Positions 51,517 to 60,594 of a DNA stretch of 60,868 nucleotides are shown here, piece after piece. Position 1 is the first letter of the stretch; each line of letters opens with the position of its first letter. The position numbers and the translations under genes were made by a program. Below the pieces are notes generated by a model. It did not search any database. It was not told the origin of the DNA and saw only the letters and a program-made list of their open reading frames with translations. Source of the stretch: CAYLJJ01 sp964384025 (GTDB lineage: Bacteria; Myxococcota_A; Bradymonadia; UBA7976; UBA1532); the NCBI GenBank assembly GCA_964384025.1, contig CAYLJJ010000028.1:1-60868 (forward strand), given 5' to 3'.

Positions 51517-53691
51517 ATGATGAATCGATTCAATTTGCTAAGAAAGGCTTTAGGTCTGGGTATGAACAAGAAAAAAATCGCACTAATCGTTTCATTGGTT
51601 GCAAGCCTTGCATCCGGAGCAGGTTTGCTCGCAAGGGTGTATAGTAAATCAAAACTTATAAATGATTGTATTGAAATAAAAAAGGCGGAATTGCTAAAAA
51701 AAACGATTGAAGCTTCAAAAGAAGTTGATAACCTACTCGCAGGATATCAAGAGAAAGTAGCTGAGCTGGCAAAATGCATTTCATCTGGATATTGCAATTA
51801 CGCTGATTCAGTTGATCAGATGGCAGATGTATTAAAAAACAATAAGATTGTTTTCAGCGTGGCCATTGCATATGAACCTTTTCAATTCAGTGATGAAGAC
51901 AGGCTATTTGCTACAGCTATTGTAAGAACTGATACTGTATTTGAAAAGAAACAGGTCGAAGATCTGTACGACTATACCGATAAAAATGAAAAAAGAGCGG
52001 AATGGTACTCTTCGACGATAAAAAATGGTGCACAATGGATTAATCCATTTTATGGGAGTGCTTCAAATAACCTGATATTTTCATATGCAGTGCCATTTTT
52101 TAAAAAATCTAAAGAGCAGAGGCAAATTACAACTGGAGTATTGATTTTTAATTTCTCAGTTGATGAACTATCCGATTATTTGAAATCAATTGATCTAGGG
52201 CCAAGTGGATATGGTGCAATCATTTCACAAACAGGGCGATATATTGTACATCCTGAGGATAAATATATTATTGATGGACAAACACTTCTTGAAATAGGAA
52301 CAGAGAAAAACGATGAAGAACGTTTAAAGTGGTGGAGTATACGTCATGATCAAAGTTATGGTGTCTGGGACCACATGAGTACAACAACTGGAAAGGAGTC
52401 TTTTTTTATCTTTGCACCGATGTTTAAGACAAAATTTTCTATTCATAATACATTCCTAAAGAAAGACGTAATTCTTGAGTATGACTTAATCCGCAAAATC
52501 AGCATTTCTAATATTGCTTATTGGTTATTGTTTATTTTATGCATAACAAGTGTATTTTTGATCTCTAGGGGGGGATCTCATTTAAATTTATGGGGATCAA
52601 CTTTTTCATTATCTATGATTCTTATTGTTTCAATAGGTTATACATGGCATATTGCACTTAAGTTTCACTCAAAAAGAAAACTAGCATCACAATATATCGT
52701 AAATGAATCTACAAGAAGAATAAATGAAAATTCTTTGGTTGGTCAATATCGAAAATATGGTGATCTTGAAATTCATAAGATTCCAACAGGAGTCTATATC
52801 GATGAAATAAAGTTTGATGGTATCAATAATGTTATATTAGTCGGTACGATTTGGCAAAAATTTACTCATAAAAAACACGAAAACACTCCTAAAAATATTG
52901 TATTTCCATCCGCAGAGTTATTGGAAGGTTTGGATCCTAAAATAAGCCGACATTTTGATTATGACCTATATCGTTGGGATTTCAAAGTAAGCATAAATCA
53001 AAAGTTTGAATACATGGCATATCCGCTAAATTATGAGAAAATACACCTTAAGATACAACAGGAAGAGTCTTATTTAAAGGTAATTCCAACACCCGACATA
53101 AATGCTTATAAATTGACGACACCAACTAGCAAATTAGGGCTTAGGAAGGGAATATCTATTCCTGGGTGGGGAATAACAGAAAGTTCATTTTCAATACATA
53201 CAGAGAGCCTTGACGCTGATTTTGGTAATGGTACCATATTAGCAAATAATTTCTTTCCTACACTTAACTTCAATATCGGTATTAAACGAAAATTTTTAGA
53301 TGTGTTTATTTCAAACTTAACTCCTTTGATTCTTGTTCTTTCTCTACTATTTTTGGGACTAATGATATCGAACGTATCTGAAAAATATTTCAAACTCTTT
53401 AAACCAGACTTACCTAAAATGATTGGCTTTTATTCCGGTCTATTATTTGTCGTTGCTTTTGCTCACATAGGTATACGAAGTAAGGTCAATGCTGAAGGTC
53501 TCTTTTTACTGGAATATTTTTATCTTATTGCATATGCTGCATTTATGTATGTGACAATAAGTACGATATTATACAGAGCTCAAGTAACCCGAGGATTTAT
53601 ACACTATCGAAACAATATTATTTATAAAATCAGCTTCTGGCCGCTTATTTTGGCTGGAATATTAGGTATCAGTATAGCAATGTTTTATTAG
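51517..53691 (+). CDS. dCache-sensor fused to a Pro-loop receptor (pLGIC-like) body
   Basis: This 724-residue AT-rich gene has a helix at 20-40, then a dCache-type periplasmic sensor (45-325; QWINPFYG near 173, SYAVPF near 189, GPSGYGAIISQTGRYIVHP at 228-246). Helices at 330-350 and 360-382 return the chain to the periplasm. A beta-sandwich (405-590) starts with PTGVYIDEIKF and has the loop YMAYPLNYEKIHLKI (499-513), which matches the Pro-loop (xPFD-type) of pentameric ligand-gated channels. Four C-terminal helices follow (595-617 with Pro603, 635-653, 664-685, 702-722), the channel's M1-M4 layout, including LEYFYLIAY between M2 and M3. It is likely a ligand-gated channel or receptor. A start at 51562 is possible. 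Its partner is the next gene. Confidence 0.65.
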   Translation: MMNRFNLLRKALGLGMNKKKIALIVSLVASLASGAGLLARVYSKSKLINDCIEIKKAELLKKTIEASKEVDNLLAGYQEKVAELAKCISSGYCNYADSVDQMADVLKNNKIVFSVAIAYEPFQFSDEDRLFATAIVRTDTVFEKKQVEDLYDYTDKNEKRAEWYSSTIKNGAQWINPFYGSASNNLIFSYAVPFFKKSKEQRQITTGVLIFNFSVDELSDYLKSIDLGPSGYGAIISQTGRYIVHPEDKYIIDGQTLLEIGTEKNDEERLKWWSIRHDQSYGVWDHMSTTTGKESFFIFAPMFKTKFSIHNTFLKKDVILEYDLIRKISISNIAYWLLFILCITSVFLISRGGSHLNLWGSTFSLSMILIVSIGYTWHIALKFHSKRKLASQYIVNESTRRINENSLVGQYRKYGDLEIHKIPTGVYIDEIKFDGINNVILVGTIWQKFTHKKHENTPKNIVFPSAELLEGLDPKISRHFDYDLYRWDFKVSINQKFEYMAYPLNYEKIHLKIQQEESYLKVIPTPDINAYKLTTPTSKLGLRKGISIPGWGITESSFSIHTESLDADFGNGTILANNFFPTLNFNIGIKRKFLDVFISNLTPLILVLSLLFLGLMISNVSEKYFKLFKPDLPKMIGFYSGLLFVVAFAHIGIRSKVNAEGLFLLEYFYLIAYAAFMYVTISTILYRAQVTRGFIHYRNNIIYKISFWPLILAGILGISIAMFY

Positions 53692-53735
53692 TAGATGAAC
53701 GACTCAAAAACGCTTAATTTTCTCTCCCCAAAAAA

Positions 53736-53742
53736 AAGGAGA
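53736..53742 (+). promoter_or_regulatory. ribosome-binding site fixing the start at 53751
   Basis: AAAGGAG lies eight bases before ATG 53751, while an adjacent in-frame TTG at 53748 is only one codon earlier. The ATG is at better spacing and is chosen. The site lies 45 bases after the stop of the upstream island gene, consistent with a two-gene operon. Confidence 0.6.
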
Positions 53743-53750
53743 AATAATTG

Positions 53751-56700
53751 ATGATTAGAATCAGTGATTACGTCATGTTTGTTAAAACAATAATCAAAGC
53801 TCACTGGCGTGCACTTTTGGTTGGATTATTCCTATCTTCAACTACAATTGGCGCATTTATCTCTCTAATTTCAGAGTTTGATACTGCATCAATCGCGATA
53901 GTTGTACCCAATAAAGATGAGCAGCTTTATGTCAATATAATTGATTCGCTGAATATATATGCTGAACGTATCAATAAATATGGAGGAATTAATAGGCAAA
54001 AACTAAAGATTCATATCTTTGAGGACCAAGGAGACCCAAGTAAAGCGCGAATACTGGCAAAGGAAATAGCTAATGCAAACAAGTTCATAGCTGTTTTAGG
54101 GCATTTTGGCAAAAAAACAACATCAAGTGTTATTTCAATATATGAAGATGCAAAATTACCCATTATTTCTCCAACTTCAAACATAAAAAAGAGTAGCAAT
54201 TGGTTTTTTCAAACATCACCAACACCTAAAAGTTATGGCATATATATGGCTTACTATATTAAGAAAATTTTGAACAGGAAATCTGCAATAGTTATTCGCT
54301 CAAACGAGCCAGATAATATTATTACAATCAATTCTTTTGTAGAAACGTTCAAAACTCTTGGAGGCAGAATTGAAAAAGAATGGGAGTATGATATTCACAG
54401 CAAGGCATCAGAGATAAGTAAGCTTGTAAAAGAAATTAAACACAGCGGAAATTTAGATGCTTTAGATATAGAAGATGAAAAGGCTCTATTGCTTGCAACA
54501 TCAATCAATGATTCTATACCTTTAATCGTGGAGTTGAAACGCAAAAATGCCAAAATACAGATCATTTCAACACAACCAGCTATTGGTGATAAGTTTGGTG
54601 ATTACCATGAAGATAAACATTATCCAGGTTATTTTTCAGATGGTATTTATGCACCCTCAATGGGAATTTTTGATGCTTTTCCACCATCGCTTGCTTTAGT
54701 CCGAAAAGACTACGAATTAAGGAACAAAAATGACAACATTAGCTATTTGTCTGCAAAAACAATCCTATCTGCATCGTTTATTACTAAAGCAATGGAATCA
54801 TCCCGGCCCGATCATCACAATCTGCTGGAGATTCGCAGTTCGATAAGGACCAATTTAGAAAAAAATGAATGGTTCAATGAAAAACGTCAAGGTCGAGAAA
54901 GTAATTTAGCCTTTGGCATTTTTAATCGCCAAAATCTCATAACAGCACCGATTCGCCCCACTGTTTTCGAGTTTGGAGATTTATCCACAACAAGCAATCT
55001 TAAAAAAACAATTAAAATCAACGAATCTGAACTATATCCTACAGATGTTGTTTATACGGGAGTTTCTCTAAATAGAATAAGTGACATTGATATGGAACAG
55101 TTTACTTATAACCTAGATTTTTTCTTATGGTTCCGCTATCAAAATGGCATAAAAAATGCCAGCGATATTGAATTTTTAAATAGTGTGGAGTTTGCAAGAT
55201 TGCCCGATGCTCTAGCTGAGGCTGAAAAACATACTTCAGGTAAATCTAAAGCGACGAGTAATAGGATCACAGCAAAATTAGTAGAATCTTCTTCATTTAA
55301 TGGGGAAGAATATCGTCGTTATCATATCACTGGACGTTTTAAAACCACTAACCCCAAAAACTATGCACTAGGTCAGCAAAATTTATATGTTAAGTTCAGA
55401 AATTATGCAGTTAATGTATATAGGCTGATGTATGTATCAGATTTCACTAATAACAACAAAGGAATTTACAGTTTAGAAAATGTAAGAAAAACTGATATTG
55501 AAGAATTGAAGTTTGATGCTATTGATGATGAATCTCTAACACTCAACTATGCTTTCAGTTACACACGCAATTCGAGCAAAACAACGCTAGGCAACCCTAA
55601 AAATGCTCATAAATCCCGCCAGTTTAGCCAATTTGTTTCAGAATACAGAGTGAAACCGATCAGGTGGAGTTTTCGTGGTATTGTTTCAATGATTAATGAG
55701 AAGGTTTCTAGCAGAGAAGATCAAATCGACCTTTCTTTAATGATCTTGCTCCTGTCTATTAGTTGTAGCATATATATTCTTACTTCATATTTTAAAAACG
55801 AGGGACTTCTAATTAAGTTTTCTACTTATTGGTGGCTACTCCAACTTTTAGTTGTACTATTTATATTATTATTCGGAGAATTGGTAATCAGCCAAGGTTT
55901 ATATAATATAAAACAATCAGAATGGGGGCTGTTCAATAGAGATATTATTGATAAGCTTATGCATTATACTATAAAATCAATTGCAATACTTTGGTGGATT
56001 ATTCCATCTTATTATATAACTTCAGCTTTTGATCAATTCTTATGGAGACCGATCAAGAGAAGGACTGGAGCTGAAATTCCAAATGTGTTAAAATTGGCAA
56101 TTACTCTTTTTATTTACGCGCTAGCTATTCTCGGTATTATGGCTTATGTACTTGAACTTACAATTACTGGATTGGCCGCAACATCTGGTTTTATTGCAAT
56201 TCTATTTGCTTTTGCAAGCAAAATTGATTTGTCTAACATTCTTGCTGGGTTGGGAATTAGTTTTTCGAATGTGTTTAAACTTGGTGATTGGGTTAAGATA
56301 GATGGTGTTGAAGGCAAAATAGTCGAAATGACACATCGTTCAACAAAAATACTAACATTTGACTCTTCAATAATCAGTATCCCTAACACGAGTGTTTCTA
56401 GTGCAATCATTGAGAATTTTAACCGTCCCGAACTTTCTTACCGCCTAATTATCCATCTAGAAACAGTTCCAGATTACAGGTTCGAATGGGTTGAGAAAAT
56501 ACTGCTAGATGCAGTAATTTCCACTGAGGGAACCTTAGATAATCCTAAACCTTTCGTAATATTTAAAGGTCAAGGTGATTCATGCCAAATCTATGAAATT
56601 GCCTTTTTCATCAAAGATTATTCAAAACGACTAATACTCTGGCAGTCTACTTGGCGCCGTATTTGGCGCCATTTGGAGCAAGCAAATATTAAACTTGCAA

Positions 56701-57077
56701 CACCTCAGCGTGAAATCTTCATGCCTAAAAATTCAGAAAGAAATATGTCCTCACCTCTTGAAATAGTCAATAATTCCAATGCGTTCTTGAATGTATCTGA
56801 TGAGACTAAAACTCAACTATTAAAGAATGCGAAATTCTGTAATTATATTGCTGGGGACGTGATTCTCCAACATGGTGAACACAATAACAATATATTTATT
56901 ATAAGCGAGGGTGTTGTTTCTCTTAGTTCCAATAACAATCGATTTGAAGAAAAACGTTTAGGTGTTTCCGATGTTTTCGGTCAAGAGTCTGAAACCGTCG
57001 ATTTTTTAATCTCAGCAAGGACAGATGTTAAATTATTAGTCTTAAATAGGAAAGATGTCGATTTTTTAGATGAATGA
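53751..57077 (+). CDS. periplasmic-binding-protein / Pro-loop-like / MscS / cNMP-binding-like receptor channel
   Basis: This is a 1108-residue AT-rich gene. After a helix (20-40) comes a Peripla_BP_6-type ligand domain (45-400: IAIVVPNKDEQLYVNII, AVLGHFGKKTTSSV, LPIISPTSN). Residues 430-640 form a beta domain starting VYTGVSLNRISDIDMEQF with FFLWFRYQ and NPKNYALGQQNLYVKFRN, resembling the ligand-binding sandwich of Pro-loop channels. Four or five helices (659-802) lead to an MscS channel: pore helix 807-824, then ILAGLGISFSNVFKLGDWVKID and FDSSIISIPNT. The C terminus (1015-1108) is cyclic-nucleotide-binding-like (AGDVILQHGE, FGQES, SARTDVKLLVL), but the signature is altered and the last helix seems missing. 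It would gate ions in response to a periplasmic ligand. Confidence 0.7.
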   Translation: MIRISDYVMFVKTIIKAHWRALLVGLFLSSTTIGAFISLISEFDTASIAIVVPNKDEQLYVNIIDSLNIYAERINKYGGINRQKLKIHIFEDQGDPSKARILAKEIANANKFIAVLGHFGKKTTSSVISIYEDAKLPIISPTSNIKKSSNWFFQTSPTPKSYGIYMAYYIKKILNRKSAIVIRSNEPDNIITINSFVETFKTLGGRIEKEWEYDIHSKASEISKLVKEIKHSGNLDALDIEDEKALLLATSINDSIPLIVELKRKNAKIQIISTQPAIGDKFGDYHEDKHYPGYFSDGIYAPSMGIFDAFPPSLALVRKDYELRNKNDNISYLSAKTILSASFITKAMESSRPDHHNLLEIRSSIRTNLEKNEWFNEKRQGRESNLAFGIFNRQNLITAPIRPTVFEFGDLSTTSNLKKTIKINESELYPTDVVYTGVSLNRISDIDMEQFTYNLDFFLWFRYQNGIKNASDIEFLNSVEFARLPDALAEAEKHTSGKSKATSNRITAKLVESSSFNGEEYRRYHITGRFKTTNPKNYALGQQNLYVKFRNYAVNVYRLMYVSDFTNNNKGIYSLENVRKTDIEELKFDAIDDESLTLNYAFSYTRNSSKTTLGNPKNAHKSRQFSQFVSEYRVKPIRWSFRGIVSMINEKVSSREDQIDLSLMILLLSISCSIYILTSYFKNEGLLIKFSTYWWLLQLLVVLFILLFGELVISQGLYNIKQSEWGLFNRDIIDKLMHYTIKSIAILWWIIPSYYITSAFDQFLWRPIKRRTGAEIPNVLKLAITLFIYALAILGIMAYVLELTITGLAATSGFIAILFAFASKIDLSNILAGLGISFSNVFKLGDWVKIDGVEGKIVEMTHRSTKILTFDSSIISIPNTSVSSAIIENFNRPELSYRLIIHLETVPDYRFEWVEKILLDAVISTEGTLDNPKPFVIFKGQGDSCQIYEIAFFIKDYSKRLILWQSTWRRIWRHLEQANIKLATPQREIFMPKNSERNMSSPLEIVNNSNAFLNVSDETKTQLLKNAKFCNYIAGDVILQHGEHNNNIFIISEGVVSLSSNNNRFEEKRLGVSDVFGQESETVDFLISARTDVKLLVLNRKDVDFLDE

Positions 57078-57206
57078 ATAATTCTCAACCTAGCCGTTAC
57101 AACAGCTGCAGTCCTTTGTAGGAATGTTCTTAAACGGATATGATTGTCTGTTTTACGAGCTGGCATTTTTGGGGGCAAATTGGGGTTTAACCTTGAAGCA
57201 TATGAC

Positions 57207-59234
57207 TCAATGCAATCTTTCTAACATCTTCAAGGTCCAGGCCTGTGTGCGACGCCACTCTTCGAGCCGCTCCTGCATCTCTTTGGCGAGGTCTTGCTGC
57301 TCATTAGTTAAGTCTCTACGCTCCTCTGGATCATTGCTGAGGTTATAGAGCCATTGACGCCGGAGCGCGGTGTCATAGATAATCTTATCGTTGGTGTACT
57401 CAAGCCCCAGTTTGGGAGCGTAGGTGTTGACCTCGTTCATGCGTCGGAAGGCTGCTCGCAGCGCAGCAGGATCACGCCGTGTGGCATTGAACACAAAGTC
57501 GAAGAAACGACCGCCACGCAGCGAGAAGGCCTCAGTTACAAGCGCGCGCGGGGTGTTCTCCTCAAGCTGAGCCTGCAATGAGACACCCTGAACATAAAGC
57601 TCTGGGGGGATGGGCTCGCCAAGGAACTCAAAGAGCGTCGGCATCAGGTCGATCTGCGCGGGGCGTAGATCTGTCCGGACTGTCTCTTTGGGGATCCCAG
57701 GGCCAGCTACAAAGAGGGGGATATGAGAGACCAGGGAGTTTACGTGGACATGATGTCCCAAGTAGGGCTCACCATAAACGATCTCACCCAGCCCCTCGCC
57801 ATGATCAGCCATCACGATCACGAGCGTTTCTTCACTGAGAGGGGCGCTCAAGAGCCACTCCATGAATGGACCCAGCTGCTGATCTAACCAAGCAATCTCA
57901 GAGCGATAACGCGCCTTGATCTCATCCCCAAACGGGAAATCATCCTGTATCTGATAGGGCGCGTGAGGCTCATAGAGGTGGACCCAGGCGAAGAAGCTCT
58001 GACCCTCTCTGACGGCTGATTCGATGCCCACCTGCATATGTTTTAGAGCATCCACAGCGCTTTGATGTTTGTTCTGTGCGGTGTTGAAGGGGAGGAAGAA
58101 TGAGCTGATCGCTGAGTGATCGAACCACTTGATGTCAGGACGGCTGAGGATCAAACGATCAAAGCGGCCTTCGATGGCGCCAAACAGCCGATGCTTGCCC
58201 CAATGAGGGCTCTGCGCCAGGATCGATGGGTATTGTCCTGTAAACATGGCGCCATAGGCTAGAGGCGTCGCAGGGTATTGAGCGATCGCGGTTGGGGCGT
58301 AGAGCCCATGCCTGCGCCATTGATGAAAGCGCGGTGTCAGCTCGGGATCTGACCAATAATCGGAGCGGGTGGCCTCCAATACGATCAACACGACGCTTCG
58401 TCCAGCGGCGGATGGGGTGGGGCGCTGGGCGTGTGCCTGAGAGCGCGCCGCGATGCTCCGCATCTGCTCTGGAGAGATCAGCATCTCAGGATCGACCAGA
58501 GGCTCAGTCGGCAATAACAGCAGGCGTGAAAGCGGCAAGGTCTCCAACACTGGACCGGTGACACGGGTCAGGCGGCGAACATAGCCCTCCACCAGCGCCC
58601 GTTCGGGGAGGAGTGTAAGACTCAGGAGGCAGAGACCTACGACGATGATAAGCGCCCCGAGTCGTAAAGCGCGTCTGTACATATAGGGAGAGAGCAGCCA
58701 CGCCAGCATGACACATAACGCAGTGGAGAGGTGGCCATGAAACTGCCGATAGGCCACGAAGTAGCGGAGGTTGATGAGCAGCCCGAGCAGCAAGGCCACG
58801 GCGAGGAGCAGGCGGCGATGCTTGAGCGCCCAGCGTTGAGAGTTCAAGATCAGATGAGCAAAGGCGGCGAGGCCAAACGCTAAGATCGCTGCGATCAGGG
58901 CACGGATGAGCCAATAGCCGCCCATCGAGCGGATGCCATCCTTCTGAACCAAGGTTACATGCCACACGAGGCCAAAGAGGGCGGCGGTTATGGGCCAAAG
59001 CAGTCGCGCAGAGACGCCACGCTGAAGCAAGCGGAGCGCGGAGTAGGCAAGCCCAAGGTGAAGCAGTAACGGCAACACAGTCCCAACCACGACGCCGCTG
59101 AGATAGCGGGGCATCCCGAGCATCGCGATGGGGAGCGCTTTGGCGAAGAGGAGGTCACGGGTCAGCTCGATGATGACTAAGATGATGGCAGACCAAAGGA
59201 GGGCGGCCCAGGCTCGGAGATGGGGTGAGGTCAT
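57207..59234 (-). CDS. sulfatase-fold membrane enzyme (LTA synthase-like layout)
   Basis: This 675-residue protein has an N-terminal block of five to six membrane helices (about 10-215), then a periplasmic alkaline-phosphatase-superfamily domain (about 280-600): VLIVLEATRSDY, AQYPATPLAYGAMFTGQYP, FAWVHLYEPHAPYQ, IVMADHGEGLGE and HHVHVN. The usual Cys/Ser-x-Pro-x-Arg of true sulfatases is not present; a Thr in PATPLAYG could be the nucleophile as in LTA synthases, so a phosphotransferase is possible. The C-terminal YNLSNDPEERRDL matches sulfatase tails. GC is normal, so it is not part of the AT-rich island although repeats flank it. It is convergent with the island genes. Confidence 0.82.
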   Translation of the reverse strand: MTSPHLRAWAALLWSAIILVIIELTRDLLFAKALPIAMLGMPRYLSGVVVGTVLPLLLHLGLAYSALRLLQRGVSARLLWPITAALFGLVWHVTLVQKDGIRSMGGYWLIRALIAAILAFGLAAFAHLILNSQRWALKHRRLLLAVALLLGLLINLRYFVAYRQFHGHLSTALCVMLAWLLSPYMYRRALRLGALIIVVGLCLLSLTLLPERALVEGYVRRLTRVTGPVLETLPLSRLLLLPTEPLVDPEMLISPEQMRSIAARSQAHAQRPTPSAAGRSVVLIVLEATRSDYWSDPELTPRFHQWRRHGLYAPTAIAQYPATPLAYGAMFTGQYPSILAQSPHWGKHRLFGAIEGRFDRLILSRPDIKWFDHSAISSFFLPFNTAQNKHQSAVDALKHMQVGIESAVREGQSFFAWVHLYEPHAPYQIQDDFPFGDEIKARYRSEIAWLDQQLGPFMEWLLSAPLSEETLVIVMADHGEGLGEIVYGEPYLGHHVHVNSLVSHIPLFVAGPGIPKETVRTDLRPAQIDLMPTLFEFLGEPIPPELYVQGVSLQAQLEENTPRALVTEAFSLRGGRFFDFVFNATRRDPAALRAAFRRMNEVNTYAPKLGLEYTNDKIIYDTALRRQWLYNLSNDPEERRDLTNEQQDLAKEMQERLEEWRRTQAWTLKMLERLH

Positions 59235-59260
59235 GGGCGGAGAGTCTATAGGGGATGAGC

Positions 59261-59286
59261 TGTAAAAGGTGTCTGTAAAAGGTGCC
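59261..59286 (+). repeat. tandem 13-base repeat
   Basis: TGTAAAAGGTGTC (59261-59273) and TGTAAAAGGTGCC (59274-59286) follow each other directly, upstream of the sulfatase gene start and near the decayed transposon. A related GTTTACA-type sequence recurs in inverted sense around 59402-59420. It may be a transposon end or a regulator site. Confidence 0.5.
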
Positions 59287-59509
59287 TGACGCTCAGCGGA
59301 GCACTCAGTGGTAGGCTCATGAGCTGAAGACAGGCTTCAAGTTTACCCTCTGAGTGCAAGAAGCGGGGACGCACAGCGTCTCTGTAAGCCGCCCCAGCTC
59401 AGTTTACACGTCCCGGTTTACAGCGCTCAAGAATGCTCCTCCGCCATGAGAAAGGTAACTCAAAAAAGGTTGAAGATCGCTCCTGCGGCGAGGTCGTAGT
59501 CGGTAGAAT

Positions 59510-60198
59510 CCACTCGTTTCGGCTCCGATTATCCTGTTTAATATCAGATCCTTAATCCTTGGCAGCCTGCTGACCCGCCATCTTTGATGATTAAGCCAAT
59601 GCTGCTTGAATCTTGTGCAGGGGATGAGTGAGAACCGCAGTAGAAGCTGCGACCGCAGACCAACCAAGCCAAACCTGCGGTCGCTCCCTAACAATGGGAA
59701 GCATGACACGCGGGAAGACAGCCGTCGGGTGGAAGCCAGAGGATAAGAGCCGACTCCCAGATGAGCTGAGCAGTTCAGCGATTGTCTTGCTCAAACTCCG
59801 AGATGAAGGTCTCCTCGGAGAGGCAGCGGAGCGGCTGAAGGTATGACGCCAGGGAGGCTACTCTGCTATGGCGCGGTAGGTCGCTTTGTTGATCTATATG
59901 GCCCCAAAGTCAACACGGGGGATTCGTCCGAATTGGGAGTCGTGGGGAGAGCGCTGGACAGCTTGGCGGCGATAGGAGGGCTGCGCTCTTATCCAAGAGC
60001 AGCCTCATTGTCGTGGGGTTATCTTTTGAGTTTGAGCTGTTGAGGCCCGTAGTGCTTTGGCTCCTTCAGGAGCTGGCTCAGATAGATAGAGCACTGCGGC
60101 ACCCGGCAGTGCTCACCTTGGATGCAGAGGGTCAGGGGTGGCACATTTCTGATCTGGATCCGACAGTGACGGTGCTGCGCGAACGAGAGCTGCCATGA
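59510..60198 (+). pseudogene. decayed transposase, copy B (right of AT-rich island)
   Basis: The plus strand carries an interrupted reading frame resembling a transposase of myxobacterial insertion sequences, placed by family memory only. Pieces are WKPEDKSRLPDELSSSA, VLLKLRDEGLLGEAAERLKV (59704-59846), then after a stop that may be a mutated Arg codon RQGGYSAM, then FELLRPVVLWLLQELAQID and HPAVLTLDAEGQGWH, then DLDPTVTVLRERELP (to 60198). Frames change at least twice and contain stops, so it is dead. The upstream part (59510-59640) aligns with copy A. Confidence 0.55.
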
Positions 60199-60594
60199 GG
60201 GGATGACCTGCCATCTTGCTGGGCTTGCGAGGGGTGGGGCTGGCGGGGCTGGTTGCGTGAACCAGGGTGGTGGTGAGAACACGAGACGCCAAGGCGAAAC
60301 TACAGCTGTCCGATTCGACCGAGCAGCTCAAGGCCCAGAGCATGCTGTCGATCTCCGAGCCATCGAAGAAGCAGCTGGAATGCTGATCGCGCATCATCTG
60401 AGTTTCTTACGGCAGTTGACTGTTTCTCCCAAACCAGTTGGAGCGCATCGGCGATGGCGTCTTCCGCAAACCTGCGGTCGTAGCCGAACCACCTGTCGTC
60501 GGACAAACTCACCGCCTCGCTCAGTACGAGAAGGCCGTCAAGTGTGGAGGCTGGCTGCCGCCCCCGTGGTAAGCCAGCGCGCCAAGCATCCTAC
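60199..60594. other. degraded tail of transposon remnant
   Basis: The sequence continues downstream of the dead transposase. Short frames (for example a 145-codon one from 60203 to 60640) have no clear domain and may be the frameshifted end of the same transposase. I annotate no gene here. Confidence 0.4.
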
